Assembly (NCBI GenBank): GCA_013397865.1 | Contig: VZTI01001819.1 | Location: 880,370-944,369 of the forward strand | Direction: 5' to 3' | Origin: Struthidea cinerea | Taxonomy: Eukaryota; Chordata; Aves; Passeriformes; Corcoracidae | Length of the DNA: 64,000 nt | In this document: one piece after another, positions 13,070 to 24,440 of the stretch | How positions within the stretch are numbered: the stretch's first letter is position 1 | Layout of the letters: the number at the start of each line of letters is the position of its first letter | The notes under the pieces: model-generated | Told to the model about the DNA's origin: nothing | Databases searched by the model: none | What the model saw: the letters and a program-made list of their open reading frames with translations, nothing else | Made by a program: the position numbers and the translations under genes

Positions 13070-16000
13070 GATTTACTCTACTCTAGACATGAGTCTGGGC
13101 ACACCCAGGAGAGTATTCTCACGAGTTGAACCACATACTCTGTGGCTTAAATATTCAAAAGTTAATCTCCCAATTTTTAATTTTCATTAGATTCTGGTAA
13201 TTAAAAGTTGTAAATGCACTAGATTTCTTGAAAAACAGTTTGTGATCAACGTAATATGAAACATAGCATGCCTCAAAGAAAGGAGAATTTCACCCACTTT
13301 GGATTATGACATTTCTTTCATGCAGACAATGAAATTTTAGTACTTGCATTCTTCTGAGTGCACTTCTATCCAGTGTACATATTGCAGAGAACAGCACTGT
13401 TTCAGGTCATTTTATTTTAACTTTTTTGTGTCCAGGAAAAATTTTTGAAAAGACTTACAAAAAAAAAGCGATGCAATATCAGAGAGGTTAGGTAGCGGTG
13501 TACTTTATCTAATATTCTATTTCCCGTAGAGGTCACTGCCAATTTGATGTACATTACAGCAAGAAATCCTGCAGTGGAAAATAATGGAATATATTTTCAT
13601 TTTATTAAAATCTAGCTTGTGAAAATTAGCATACCCCTTGAAATCTGAGGCTAATACGATTAGCTTTTTTGGGCTTACTTGTGCTACCTGATGTTCTTGT
13701 TATCCTCATGAAGTTCCTGGTTCTTGCATACAACTTCAATGACATTCTTTGGAAATGAATTGCACAGTGTGCAATTACACAGTTGAAAAACAACTATTTC
13801 CTTTTTCAGTTATAAATGCATTATCTTTTGTCTAAATGGATGCTTCCTTGTTTACATCTGATGAGAAGAAGCAATTCTATTAGTTCTATCCACCTTTCCA
13901 GTCTTTTTCTGTGCACATTTATTCCATTTCCTCGTATTTATTTCTGGTTTAAAGCACAGTGTTAATCTATCTTCATAACAGTATTTTTCCATGTCTAAGA
14001 GTCTTTGTCATGAGTTCTGGCCGCCTTCTATTTTTGCAGTGTCGTCCCTGGGGACATAACATCTCTATAATAAATCGTCATGACAAAGTATAAATTAATT
14101 TAGCATGTATTTGCACACAGTAATCTGCTTCCTCTAGGATTCTTGGTATTTTTCGAACTGACTTACAGTTGATGCAACCAGCTGTTAATTTTTTAAATAA
14201 GTCTATTTTCCAAAAGTATTTTGCTTTTCCCTCTTACACATTTTCTTTGGACAAAGGTCTACATTGACTAAGTTATATGCCAAGGCACAAAAATCTTTAC
14301 TATACATGTCAGTATTTCAAATCAAAGTGGTTTTGTTATCAATAAGAATGCAGTTTAGCTAGAGACAGAATATCTCCTTTCCCTTGTAGGGTTGGACCTC
14401 ACCTTTCTATTGGTAAGCCTTAAGAATTTAGACAAGAAAGTTAACCCATCATGGGGTGTTTTCTGGCTCCTAAACCAACTATATTTACATTTTGTTTTAA
14501 ATGAGAATTACACTAAATCCCAAAAGAGTAGAATGCAGCCTTTTTCAAATTGTCTAGAACAGCTTTTCTGTAATAAATGTGACTTACGCACCTATGTATA
14601 TATAAATGAAATGTAAGTATTGCATTTGAATGAGCTTGGACATTGTGATGACTTGCAGAACTCATGAACTGTAGTCATCCAGAAATCATACTCCTAAAAA
14701 TTGTGTATTGTACCACACGATATGTATTTTCTCATACATATCACATATGTTTTAGCTTGAAGTTGGCTAGGGAACTGCTAGGAAACATGGGGGGAAACAT
14801 GAAGTTTTGCCCTCCCTGAACTCTGGTATTACTAGTTGCTGAACCTTCCTCCCTTTCTGCAGTTCAAAAGATATAGCCCTGGCATTGTTTATTTTTGTGA
14901 ACTTTGATACAGTTATGGGTAGATGTCCACAGCAAACACTCCAGAATGCTAAGATGAAAAAGGCAAAACAACATAGCGTTTCTCTCCACAAGTCAGAAAG
15001 GGAGAATAACCGAGGTATGACATCTAGGCATTTAAACTTTCATCAGATAAATTCCAGACTGGGACTCTGGCACTATCAGGGTCCAGAAAGTGAAAAACGC
15101 AGGAGGGTAGGAATCCAGGAAAGGATATACAGATACTCCAGTGTCAATGCTGTATTCTGGCACAGTGCTATAAAGACAGTTTCACCATGAAATGGCTAAC
15201 AACGGCCCCCTGCAAGGGAAGAGGGATGTCTCCCTGATGCTTGTGGTGTGTGCCTAACACTGCTGGGAAGTGGTGAATCTCAACTTGCTAGTGGTGGTCT
15301 CCAACAGCCTGGCTAAGCTCTGAGTACCAAGGGCAGCTGAGAAGGTTGGCAGTGGTGGCAGCACTGGTGGATGTGTCATCTCCAGCACAACGTGGGTTTG
15401 GTTTGGCTTCTTGCTTGGAACAGCAGCACTGCAGCTGTGTTCAGGCAGCCATAGCAAGGTTAGCCTGTCAGGAAGGGCGACAGACCCCCGCATGAGATAC
15501 TGATTGCCGCACAGATGAATGAGAGATGCCACGAATAGTAACTGGGATTTGAAAGGCAAATGCTGAGAGCTGTTGGGGTGGATCCAGTACCTGAAATCAT
15601 TGTGCATGTACCTGAAAGTCTGGTAATATCAAAGGTCCTGCAGCCTGCAGTCACTGAAGTACACTAAAGCCACCAAGTGTCATGGAGTTACTTGGTATGA
15701 TACAGGGGATCATCTCCTTTCTGCTCTTTACTTTTCTCATTTTTGCTCTCTGTCTCCTGAGAGCCTGGTTTAGGCCAGCAAAAGAACTCCATCCTTTTCT
15801 CTCCTGGGTCAGAGCTTGGAGCAAAAGAGGAAAGGAGAAACACATTTTTCATCAGCATAATGTTTTGCCAGGTCATGAAGTGCCTGCTAAAACCATGTTG
15901 TCTGGCTTTGCTTTCGAAACAGCTCAGTCCTCCTTGGGCGTCAGAGACAAAGGCTGTATTTTCTGTTACTTCTCTCACTTTTTTTCCCCAGCTCTGTGCT

Positions 16001-16349
16001 CCCTTAAGGGAGGCAGGATCAGAGTTCAGACGAGGAATAATCAATTTTTTCTCATAATGATATTTATAAAGATGTTGACAGAATTTTAAATAGCATGCAA
16101 GAAGTTTCTCAAACAGGATTTCACAGCTTTCCCCTGAATACAACTTAGGGACACATGACAATATAGTTTCTTAGAGGAAGAAACTTATATTTAAGTGTTT
16201 TCTATTCTTTTTTGCCCTAGGCAGATCCAGTTGGCAGATGTCAGCTTCTTACTCTGGAAAAACAATTTTGATTAGTTGTATATAATTAATTTTAAAAGGA
16301 AATAATAAATTTATAAACCCAAATCTGTAGAACACATCAGCAGAAAATA

Positions 16350-16370
16350 ATATTCTTCTCAGAAGAATAT
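16350..16370. repeat. 21-bp near-perfect palindrome
   Basis: Arms ATATTCTTCT (16350-16359) and AGAAGAATAT (16361-16370) are exact reverse complements around a single central C. This could be a dimeric factor-binding site or chance. It resembles a heat-shock element, but the TTC and GAA units are spaced 3 nt apart rather than the usual 2. Confidence 0.7.
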
Positions 16371-18086
16371 GAGATAGTGCTCAGCCATGCCCTGGGGTCT
16401 TGAAGATAAATAGAAAATGTGAACTGAAATTCTCCCCTCTCTAAAGTCAACTGGATTGGTTTTCAGTGACCAAAGTAAAGCCAAGTTTTCACACTGAAGT
16501 TCAAGATCTGAGGAGAAAACCTAAGGGAAAAAAAAATCAAAATTAATAAAAATAAAAAAGACCAAAGGCATGTAGTTAATTTTGTGTGTACTGGGAATGC
16601 TGTGTGAATTTCTTAGTGAGACCAAAACTGAGCAGAATCATAAGTATTTGCAGGATTTAAACCTAATGGTAGAGCTGGTGTTTCAGACAGCCATAAGAAA
16701 AATAGCATAAGGAAGGCATTGGATTAAAATAGTAGGGTCACGTGGTGACTAATAACTTATTTGATCTTTTCAAGGTCTAAATACAGAACTCAAAATAAAA
16801 TGGTTGTTTTCTACATAGCATTACACAAACATGTGCCAGTATAACTTAGAAATATTTTTGTTTGTAAATTTGAAGGAGCGAGAGGTTAAAGAACTTGTTA
16901 CAAATTGACTTGGCCTTCTAGAGGAAATCCATGCTAAACCTGATCTGTGTTTAATAACCAAGAATGTGTTTTTGTCTCCTACTCTCTTGAGATTTGGTTA
17001 ATATTAATGCAAGCAAGATGTGAAAGGAAATTCTGTGCTTCACTTTTTAGTAGCTTTTAGTCTTGCAAGAGAAGGGATTGAAAATGAGATAAAGAAGACT
17101 TTGTTTGAAAACTTATGGTAAAACTAAAGGCTTTTAGAGTCCTTCAAACACTTGTGCACTTGCTTTATGCTCATCAATATAATTTTGTGAAGTTCATTTT
17201 CAAGAGAGAGGGTTAAAACTGCACTGGTGTAAATTCTGTGGTTACAGGTCCAAGTGGAGTGAATGTATCTTTTGTGGAGTTAGCTACAAATTATAGTTAG
17301 CTACACAGCATTCCTAAGTCATTACAGAAATCCTGAATCAGTACAAAAGAGAGTCTATAGTTAAAACTATGATGCCTCTGAGATTAGCTTAGCACATAGG
17401 ACATTTTATGACAGAAAAGTAGTTTTCTCATTGATTTGCAGATCTCGGATCTGTGGGTGTCCTTATGCCACTGATGGGAGCTAAAGGCAGCAGGCAGCAC
17501 AAGGAGCAAGTGGCCTGCAGGCGCTGGTGTTCCTGCCCGGGGTGAACCCTGTTCCGGTTAAGCAGGTAGGTGCACATTGCAGCCAAAAACACCCTCAGCG
17601 AAGCACTGCTGCTGCTCAGCCCCGAGGGGATCAGGCAGTCACAGCAAGCCTTGCAAGTCTGTCATGAGGGATCCTTGAGTGTTATGGCCTTTCATTAGTG
17701 AAATCATAGCAGCGTTAAGCAAGAGAACAACCAAAAATGGTGTTTTAGAATAGTTTCCCAGGTCTCTGGACATCTGACCGTAACTTACAGATCAAAACAG
17801 TGGATAAAGGAGTGCCCAGGTGAGGATTTTAATAGAAAAGTGTCCTAGCAAATCCGTCTGAAAACTAAGAATCGATGAAAATACCAGCTGGTACACAGGG
17901 CACTAAATCTGGATCATTCAGCCATCAAACTGGGAGCTCCTCGCGCTCACTGGACTCCAGCTGGATGCACCAGGCTTTTCCACCCGGGCTCCAGGGCACC
18001 GCGGCTCAAGAGGAGCAGGCCCGTGGTCCAGGCTGGGGGGCTGGCTCTGCAGCCTGCCCATCCTCAGAGGCACGCCCGGTGACCCG

Positions 18087-18200
18087 CGGGGTACACGGGT
18101 GGCTCCGTGGGTGGGTAAAGCAGCAGGTACACTGGCAGGCACACAAGTGGGTACACGGGTGGGTGCACTGGCAGGCACACGGGCAGGGTATTCGGGTGCG
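18087..18200 (+). repeat. Degenerate GC-rich minisatellite, ~36-bp period
   Basis: CACTGGCAGGCACAC occurs at 18130-18144 and again at 18166-18180, a 36-bp period. Related units (GTACACGGGTGG and variants) extend on both sides for about 2.5-3 copies. The repeat lies in the CpG island about 650-760 bp upstream of the TDRP start codon and could vary in copy number. Confidence 0.65.
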
Positions 18201-18535
18201 TGCGCCAGGACCATTTGCAGAGCTGTCGGGCCATCTATGGCGCTCTGCGGGTGCCGCTACTCCCAGCATCCAGACAGGTCCAGCTTCACCTCAGAGTGCC
18301 CCGTGTCACCCTCACAGACATCCTGCTGCCACCGCTGGCCGGGCAGCGCCATCCGCACCCTCCACAGCATCGGCGCTCGGGGGTCCTTATCCTGGGGACC
18401 CACTCCCGTGCCTGCGGGAGGCTGCGGGGCGAGGCGGGGGGGCTAGCGGCGGGCCCGGCGCTGTTGCCGCGGTGATGACGGGCAGCCCCCCCTGCCCGTG
18501 CCCCCGCCCCGCAAACATGGCAGCAGCGGCGGCGG

Positions 18536-18772
18536 NNNNNNNNNNNNNNNNNNNNNNNNNNNNNNNNNNNNNNNNNNNNNNNNNNNNNNNNNNNNNNNNN
18601 NNNNNNNNNNNNNNNNNNNNNNNNNNNNNNNNNNNNNNNNNNNNNNNNNNNNNNNNNNNNNNNNNNNNNNNNNNNNNNNNNNNNNNNNNNNNNNNNNNNN
18701 NNNNNNNNNNNNNNNNNNNNNNNNNNNNNNNNNNNNNNNNNNNNNNNNNNNNNNNNNNNNNNNNNNNNNNNN
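18536..18772. other. Assembly gap (237 N)
   Basis: A run of N sits in the GC-rich core of the TDRP promoter, 79 bp upstream of the start codon. The true length is unknown. Open frames that appear to run through it are artefacts. Confidence 0.99.
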
Positions 18773-18851
18773 CCGGGGCTGCGGAGCAGCGCCCGCTCCC
18801 GCCTCGGCCCGCTCGCTGCCGGGACGCAGCGGGGCCGCCCCCGCGCCCGCC

Positions 18852-18959
18852 ATGTGGAAGCTCAACAAGAGCAGCAAAGTTCTGCTGGACGACTCGCCCG
18901 AGGAGGAGGAGACGCGTCCCCGCGGGCCGCCGCCCGCCGCCGCCTTCGCGGCCCCCCAG
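18852..18959 (+). CDS. TDRP: TDRP exon 1 (coding part)
   Basis: First coding exon of testis development-related protein, a small nuclear protein expressed in spermatogenic cells and linked to sperm function in mice. It encodes 36 residues, beginning MWKLNKSSKVLLDD, then an acidic EEEE run and a Pro/Ala-rich stretch ending APQ. This matches the layout I remember for mammalian TDRP: MWKL start, LLD, acidic patch, PPPAAA. The ATG has G at -3. The exon ends in phase 0 at CAG|GTAGGA. Joining exons 1-3 (108+104+346 nt) gives 186 codons including stop, or 185 residues, the length I recall for human TDRP. The exon lies 79 bp after the assembly gap in the CpG island, so most of the 5' UTR is unread. 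Confidence 0.93.
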
Positions 18960-21354
18960 GTAGGAGCGCGGAGCCCGGCTCGGAGGGGTCGTGAGCTCGG
19001 CCCCGCGCCCGCTGCCCTCCTCTCCGGCGGCATGAGTAATCACTTTTCCCACCCTGATGTGCCGGCAGTCTGGCCCTGGTCGGAGCTGGGAATGTTTGAG
19101 CAGATCGTGTCACTCGGTTTTCTGGGGGGCTGACTGGCCTATCCACCCCTGTTTCCTCCCAGCAGCCGGCCTCCGGCGTTGCTGGGACTTGCTGTCCTTC
19201 ATTCCAGTGGCTTCATACCGCAGGGTACTTTCTCTTCCAACTCTAGGCAGAGGCACTGCAACCCATCTGTTAAGCACAATACATTAAGCAAGGATGTTTT
19301 AGAACGTAACTTTATTTGCGCGTTTGTGTAGAGCACTGATGTTTTGGCAGGAGTGCTTTTTTCTATGGTTTCATTAATGGTAGTTCACTATCTTTAAATA
19401 GCTGCAATCTTGTTTGAAAGCTTTTGTTGTTAAGTGATAAGTTGAATACCAACAGTGACATTCTCAACAAATATAACCCGAAAAGAAGGGTATCAGTTGA
19501 GTATCAGGGAAAACAAGTAAGCTAGATGTTCGGCTAGCTTTCAAAAGCTTGGTTGCAATTAGGCATCCATCTAGCTCAGAAGCCTGTTACGCTACACAGT
19601 ACAGCTTCGTTGCTGATCTTCTGTTGCCACAGTGTTACTTTAGATACTGAATGAGAGGTTCTGAGGTAAGCAGTTGCCCAGGGTTGCAAAACAGTGAGGT
19701 TTCTTTTCAAAAGAAGGTAATAAAGCCTACCCAACTTTCTACCCCATGTTTGTCTTGCCTATCTTGCTGAGAGAGCTGGAGTGTGCCTGGATAAACTATC
19801 CTCAGCTGGAGTTTCTGGTTGACAAGTTCTTGGTTGTCAACACGTGTGGCAACTGCTGAAGAGCAGCCTCTCCCAGTCACAGCAGTTATTCTCTCCGTCT
19901 TCCAGTAGCCAAAATCACCAGTTTAGCCCTGCCTTTCCCGTGCTCCTGCACAGTAAAACAGTAGAGCCATAGCCCTTGCTACTTCTTTCACAGCAGCTGT
20001 GGAGAGTCATATGGATGAATGGGTCTCCTCTTGTGGAAGAAGAATGGACACTTACTTTGAAGACCCCCTTCAGAGGAGGAAGAGGGATTGTGGGGTTTGA
20101 AGTGACCTGAAGTATCTCCGCCAACTTCTAACACAACATCTAACCTCTGCCTCCTACAGTTCCTATCCTCAGGTGCTTGTAAGATTCCACTGTTTTTGCT
20201 GAGCTATTGGCTTGTACTATCATAGCCCTCATAGACTTGGTCACCTCCTGAAACCCTCCTTGAACACCAAAGGTCACCAAAAGCTTCCAGTAAATCCTAC
20301 TGTCTCTTCCCTGCTTCTCTACCACTAATGGTCCAAGCCCCCTTTGAGGCTCCTGACCGTAGCCTCCCAGTCAGGAGAGGATTCTTCAGACTTCTGTCCA
20401 GACAATTCTCCCAGCCCTCTACTTTAGCAACAGAGGCTGAAGTTTGTTTATTTTGTTTTGTCCAGTCCAATTGTCTTTTACTGTCCTGGGCCTCTGTTCC
20501 GTAAGCTGTAATCTCAAATTATACTGGTGATAACGTTGATTTCTTATGCAAATGGTTTACATTTTCATGAATTTTAAGAAAATTCCTTTTCCACTCCCAG
20601 TGGAACTGGGATGCTGATTTTGGTGTTGGGGGGTGACAGGAGAAAAATAAATTATTCTAAGTCATGAAAGGAAATATTCTCGAAGATAAGGGATTCAGTA
20701 AGGTTAGCACAACTGTAGTGTATCTTGGCACAGAGGCTGGAGTGAAGATCATAAACTATTAGTTATTTTGCCTGTTAAAATCAAAACCAAGCCCAACACA
20801 AAAAAACCCCTGCCCAAAATATTTAGCGGTAGATACTTTAAAGTTTATGTACACTTTAAGGAAGAATAGACTGTACAGAAAGCTCTGACCACTTGATTGA
20901 CTTTGTAATTCTCAGAGCAGCTTTTAGGTCAGCCTAAAAGTGTACAGTGTATCTAAAACATGGCTGGGACAGGTGTCAAAGGAAAAGCATGAGGTAACCA
21001 AATGCACTTGTTCATCTTCTTGTAGCTGATCTGGTTCATGCTCCTTGTTTTTAATATTTGAATTTTTTGATGTTTCATCAGATCCTGTTTTTTTTCCTCC
21101 CAATAATATGATTGTAAGGGAGTGAAATCCAGTAATGTGCAGAGGGATTTGGTGATGATCTGCACTCCCTGCTGCTGTGTCCTGACCTCCATCAGCCAAC
21201 CCCCTGGCTTTGGAGGACAGTAGCACCGTGAGAACTTGGAGGAGTTATGGGGGCAGTTCTCGTGGTACCTTAGCTGTGCATGAGTTTGGCTGAGGAAGAC
21301 CTTCAGTCTGTATATAAGCTGTTACAGTACAGCCTGCTGTGAATGAAGGGTTAC

Positions 21355-21656
21355 CTCATCAAGAAGAGGAAAATCCAGGACTTCCCTAATTTTTTATCGT
21401 TAGAGCCAAAATCCAGATAATTAGTTTGAGTGCTTTTTAGTAAATTAAGAAGCCCAGCTTTAGATCTCAACAGAAGTTGACTGTTAGATTTAATTTCCTT
21501 TTCTGATACATCATTTGGTAAAAGAGAAGATGAACCAGAGTCATCGTGTTTTGGCTTTGATTTATGATGGTTGTTTTCCCAACAACCATCTTTTGTCTTT
21601 ATTTTCATTTTTAATAAGCGAGTGGGAAGAAAATCCTTAAGCTTCTCATATTCATG
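21355..21656 (-). other. Exon-like segment antisense to TDRP; possible ERICH1-related
   Basis: Reading the minus strand from 21656, the frame is open for 100 codons over 302 nt. It is preceded by an acceptor-like TTATTTATAG and ends at a good donor, ATGAG|GTAACC (phase 2). The reading begins HEYEKLKDFLP, is rich in K, S, N and D, and contains KAGLLNLLKSTQ. That resembles a motif I remember near the C-terminal region of ERICH1 (KAHSILNFLKSTQ). ERICH1 neighbours TDRP in mammals, but in tandem rather than antisense and nested. I could not find the following conserved ERICH1 exon, and sequence after the motif does not obviously align. It could be a rearranged ERICH1 exon, a pseudogene exon, a different nested gene or chance. 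Confidence 0.3.
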
Positions 21657-23189
21657 CTATAAATAAGGCTGAAACTTTTTACTTCAAAGGCAAGAAATTG
21701 GTAGTCACATCTATGTCATTATAGCAAACCACACTGAAAGTATTCCAGTATAATGAAATGTTAGTGCTGTATATTGTTTCTTCAAAGCTGAGAAAGAGTG
21801 AAGGAGTCCTCACTGTGCAACCTAATAATTAGAACATTGCAGTAGCAGACAGCAACAAAGAATTAGTCTGCTCTAAGTTAAAAAAAAAAAAAAAAGCCCA
21901 ACACAAAAAAACCCTTTGTTACTCTAGAGCAATTTTAATCATCCTATTTAGATATGGAAGCCTGATCTGGGCTTAAGCAGACATTTGAATTTGTAGAAGT
22001 TCATAGTTCTTAAATAAAAAAGCTTAGTTTGATCTAAAAAGAGAAGTTTTGACAGTTCTGGTTTTGTGTTATACGGAATGGTTTGATTTTGTTCCAGGGG
22101 AGAACAAAAACAAATTTTAGAACATGAAAATTGCAAGGGAGGGAACTGTCAGCCTCTGACCACTTTTTAGCAAAAGTTTCTGCATACATTCAAGTACTTT
22201 GAATTGTTAACACTTATTTAAAATAGTAAGGTGTTTCCTGAGATAAGAAAGACAAGTAAATTTTGAAACAGTACTTGTGTAAATAAATGTGTGGATTATT
22301 GTGAGGTTTTTTTAGACCAGACAGTTTTAGACTGTATCTTAGAAGTTAATTTTAATTTATGCTTTGAAGCATAAGTATTTTTAATTTATGTAATGAAGGT
22401 GTTTTATTCACTTAAGTTATAATTAATGCATGAAGGTAACTTGACATGCATAAATAGTACACATGTGTAAGATGAAATTAATGTGCTTCTTGTGTGTGTC
22501 TCTGAAAATATGCTAGAAATGTACAGTGGTGCATGCCAAACCTGTGTTCAGTTTGGAATATAGTCATTATGTTTCAAATGTAGTTGTATTTTTGGAAAGG
22601 GAAAACTGCTGGGTTTTGATTTGTGGAAGGCATTGTTTTGGCAGTTGTGCTACGTTCTCCTTGATGCAATCCTACCATCTAATCAGTTCTCAGAGATGTC
22701 AATGCTGTGTCAATATCGCATGTAACTCTGACGTAAAGTGGCACTCCACATTAAAATACATCTGTATATTAGGGGAGGGGATGTGTGTCAGGCTGACCTG
22801 TATTATCTAATGAAACTCTGTCTTTCATGTAAAAATATTTCAGAACCCTAGCCTTGATCTGTTCTCCCCAGTTATATTTTTCGTTATGTTCAAAGAGAAT
22901 ATGTGCAAAAACATGTTTAATGCTGAATTTTGTTTGGACTTGCTCAAGATATTTGAAGGTTGGCTATACAGAATTTTAGTTATCTCTTTTAATGAAGATG
23001 TTTAGGTGTCTGGTATGATTTTAATACTGGCTTTCATCTTGGAATGAGTTGAACTCAGACAAGCCCTGCAGAAATGGGTGGGAGCTGAGCAGCATTTCTT
23101 ATGTTTTACTAATGGGTTGAATAAGGGTATTTTTTAATTAAAAAAAATAAAGTAGTCAATGTTAATCCAGCTAATGCCTTTCCTTCACT

Positions 23190-24440
23190 TTCTAGCCATT
23201 TCTGTGTTTCTCAGGCTTTGCCTGCAGTACTCCAATAATCCCATCATACCTTCTCCTCTCTGCCAGCCTGAATTTTTCCTCTTCATTGGAATTGTTCTTG
23301 TGACATTTCAGTGGCATTTTCCTGGCTAAAATCCATCACCTGTATTCTGTCATCATTCTTGAACATTAGATTGTGGTACTGTCAACGAAGACTTTCCCGA
23401 GCCTTTCTTGGCCTGCCTTTCTTGCTTTTCCTCCTTCTTGTCACATACAATCTTTCAGCAGCTTCTTGAGTGGGTCCTGTTTCTTTCTCACAGTCTTTCT
23501 GGAACTCTACAGAGCTGACAGAGTCCTTTGGGGCTTCTTCTAAGTTTTAAATCCTTTTCATTTTTGAGGTGCTTCACTTTTTAATTTATACTGTCATTTT
23601 TTACACAGTTGACTGGGATCAGATCTGTTTCTCACCTCTCAACCCCTCTCTGTTGGCTTATTTTGACTCTTAAAAGTCCACAAAGCACGTATTGTCTGAT
23701 TAGTCTCCTACTACAGACACCATCAGTATATATTTTTTTCTTTCAGTCAAGCCTGTAACCTGCAGGTTGTTGGTGGTTTTTATCTATTGTGTGAAAGAGC
23801 GTTTGTGTCCTAGAATTTACTGTTGTTTCCTCTATGAATTCCAGGTCAAGTCTGCTTTCTTTTTTTTTTAATTATTATTTTTTTTTCCTTGCTGTCTAGA
23901 CAGCTGAAATTCTTGTGCAGACCCTCACTTCCCATACTGATGGTGATTACTTCCTCTGCAGCTTCTAATACCTATGCTGTGGTTTCCCATCCCCTAGTTC
24001 CTGCAAATTCCATTGCTGATATTAATGTTGTTGCTTATGGCATAAAGTTTAAGTCCTCCTCATCCTTCAGATTCCATTTTTTCAGCTGGCCTCCCTTTGT
24101 TTCAGGAAATTTGCGTTTAAATCTCTGTCCTTGCTTTTAAGGTTCTTCTTAGTACGTCCCCTTCCTCTTCCCCATTTGTCATTTTTATCACTTGTATCTT
24201 TCCTCGAGCCAGTTCTGCTTTACTGGCTCTGATTGCCTGGGTTTGCCATCAGCAGCCGAGTCTGCCCTTCTCCCCTCCAGCCTAACACAGAATTATCCAC
24301 TCCCCCTGATCCACAAACCCAGCATCATCTTCTCCTCTACAGCACTGCTTGAGATCTGCTTTCCCTAAGTTATTTGTTGCATCTTCTTGGGGTTTTGTGA
24401 GGTTTCTGGAGCCATACTCTCCTACCACTGCTGGACTTCC
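23190..24440 (-). pseudogene. Broken coding-like tract antisense in TDRP intron 1
   Basis: The minus strand is purine-rich here and reads as charged protein in pieces that switch frame. Main pieces: about 24084-24218, with KWGRGRGRTKK; about 23746-23977 (77 codons), with EAAEEVITISMGSEG; and 23382-23543, with KKGRPRKARESLR, which includes an AT-hook-like GRPRK. A further piece near 23190-23300 reads SNEEEKFRLAERRR and ends at a donor-like AG|GTATGA. Stops and frame changes between pieces argue against an intact gene. An interrupted A-rich run on this strand at about 23864-23887 could be an old poly(A) tail. I do not recognise a parent gene. Purine-rich DNA can mimic K/E/R-rich coding sequence, so this is tentative. 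Confidence 0.28.

Larger units (their letters stand above)
1..17900. other. Upstream intergenic DNA, no gene recognised
   Basis: This AT-rich stretch lies upstream of TDRP. Open frames of up to about 157 codons occur on both strands (for example near 4.2-4.6 kb and 15.25-16.16 kb), but several overlap one another on opposite strands, and I see no recognisable domain or splice-bounded exon. In mammals the next gene on this side is ERICH1, in tandem with TDRP. I could not find its conserved C-terminal region here, so it may lie further left or be rearranged. Entries below list the microsatellite, the faint CR1 traces and two inverted repeats; the remainder looks like unremarkable single-copy DNA. 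Confidence 0.6.
17900..19050. promoter_or_regulatory. CpG-island promoter of TDRP
   Basis: Base composition changes abruptly from AT-rich to strongly GC- and CpG-rich at about 17.9 kb and returns to AT-rich soon after exon 1. Runs such as CCCGCCCC look like Sp1 boxes, and no TATA box is visible near the start codon. The island spans the gap at 18536-18772 and the first coding exon, so it is the likely TDRP promoter and 5' UTR. The transcription start cannot be placed because it probably falls in or next to the gap. Confidence 0.8.

Noticed and set aside
15254..15607. A minus frame beginning with residues like DFRYWIHPNSSQ, considered as the ERICH1 C-terminal exon
   Set aside because: Only a loose YWI resemblance; flanking residues do not fit ERICH1 and no splice acceptor precedes it properly.
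15688..16161. A 157-codon minus-strand open frame, overlapped by a 135-codon plus-strand frame with a hydrophobic start
   Set aside because: Both strands are open over the same bases. There are no splice sites, domain or recognisable homology, so chance is more likely.
17875..18963. A 362-codon plus-strand open frame across the CpG island and gap
   Set aside because: It runs through 237 N, is in a different frame from the TDRP ATG, and is the stop-poor reading expected of GC-rich DNA.
20788..21913. A shared segment AGCCCAACACAAAAAAACCC at about 20789 and 21895 considered as a repeat pair
   Set aside because: It is A/C-rich low-complexity sequence of a type that recurs elsewhere in the window, with no further similarity around the two sites.
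21948..22136. A 62-codon minus frame beside the antisense exon-like segment
   Set aside because: It is crossed by a TTCTCTTTTTAG acceptor-like signal and reads like intron sequence. I could not tie it to the neighbouring segment.
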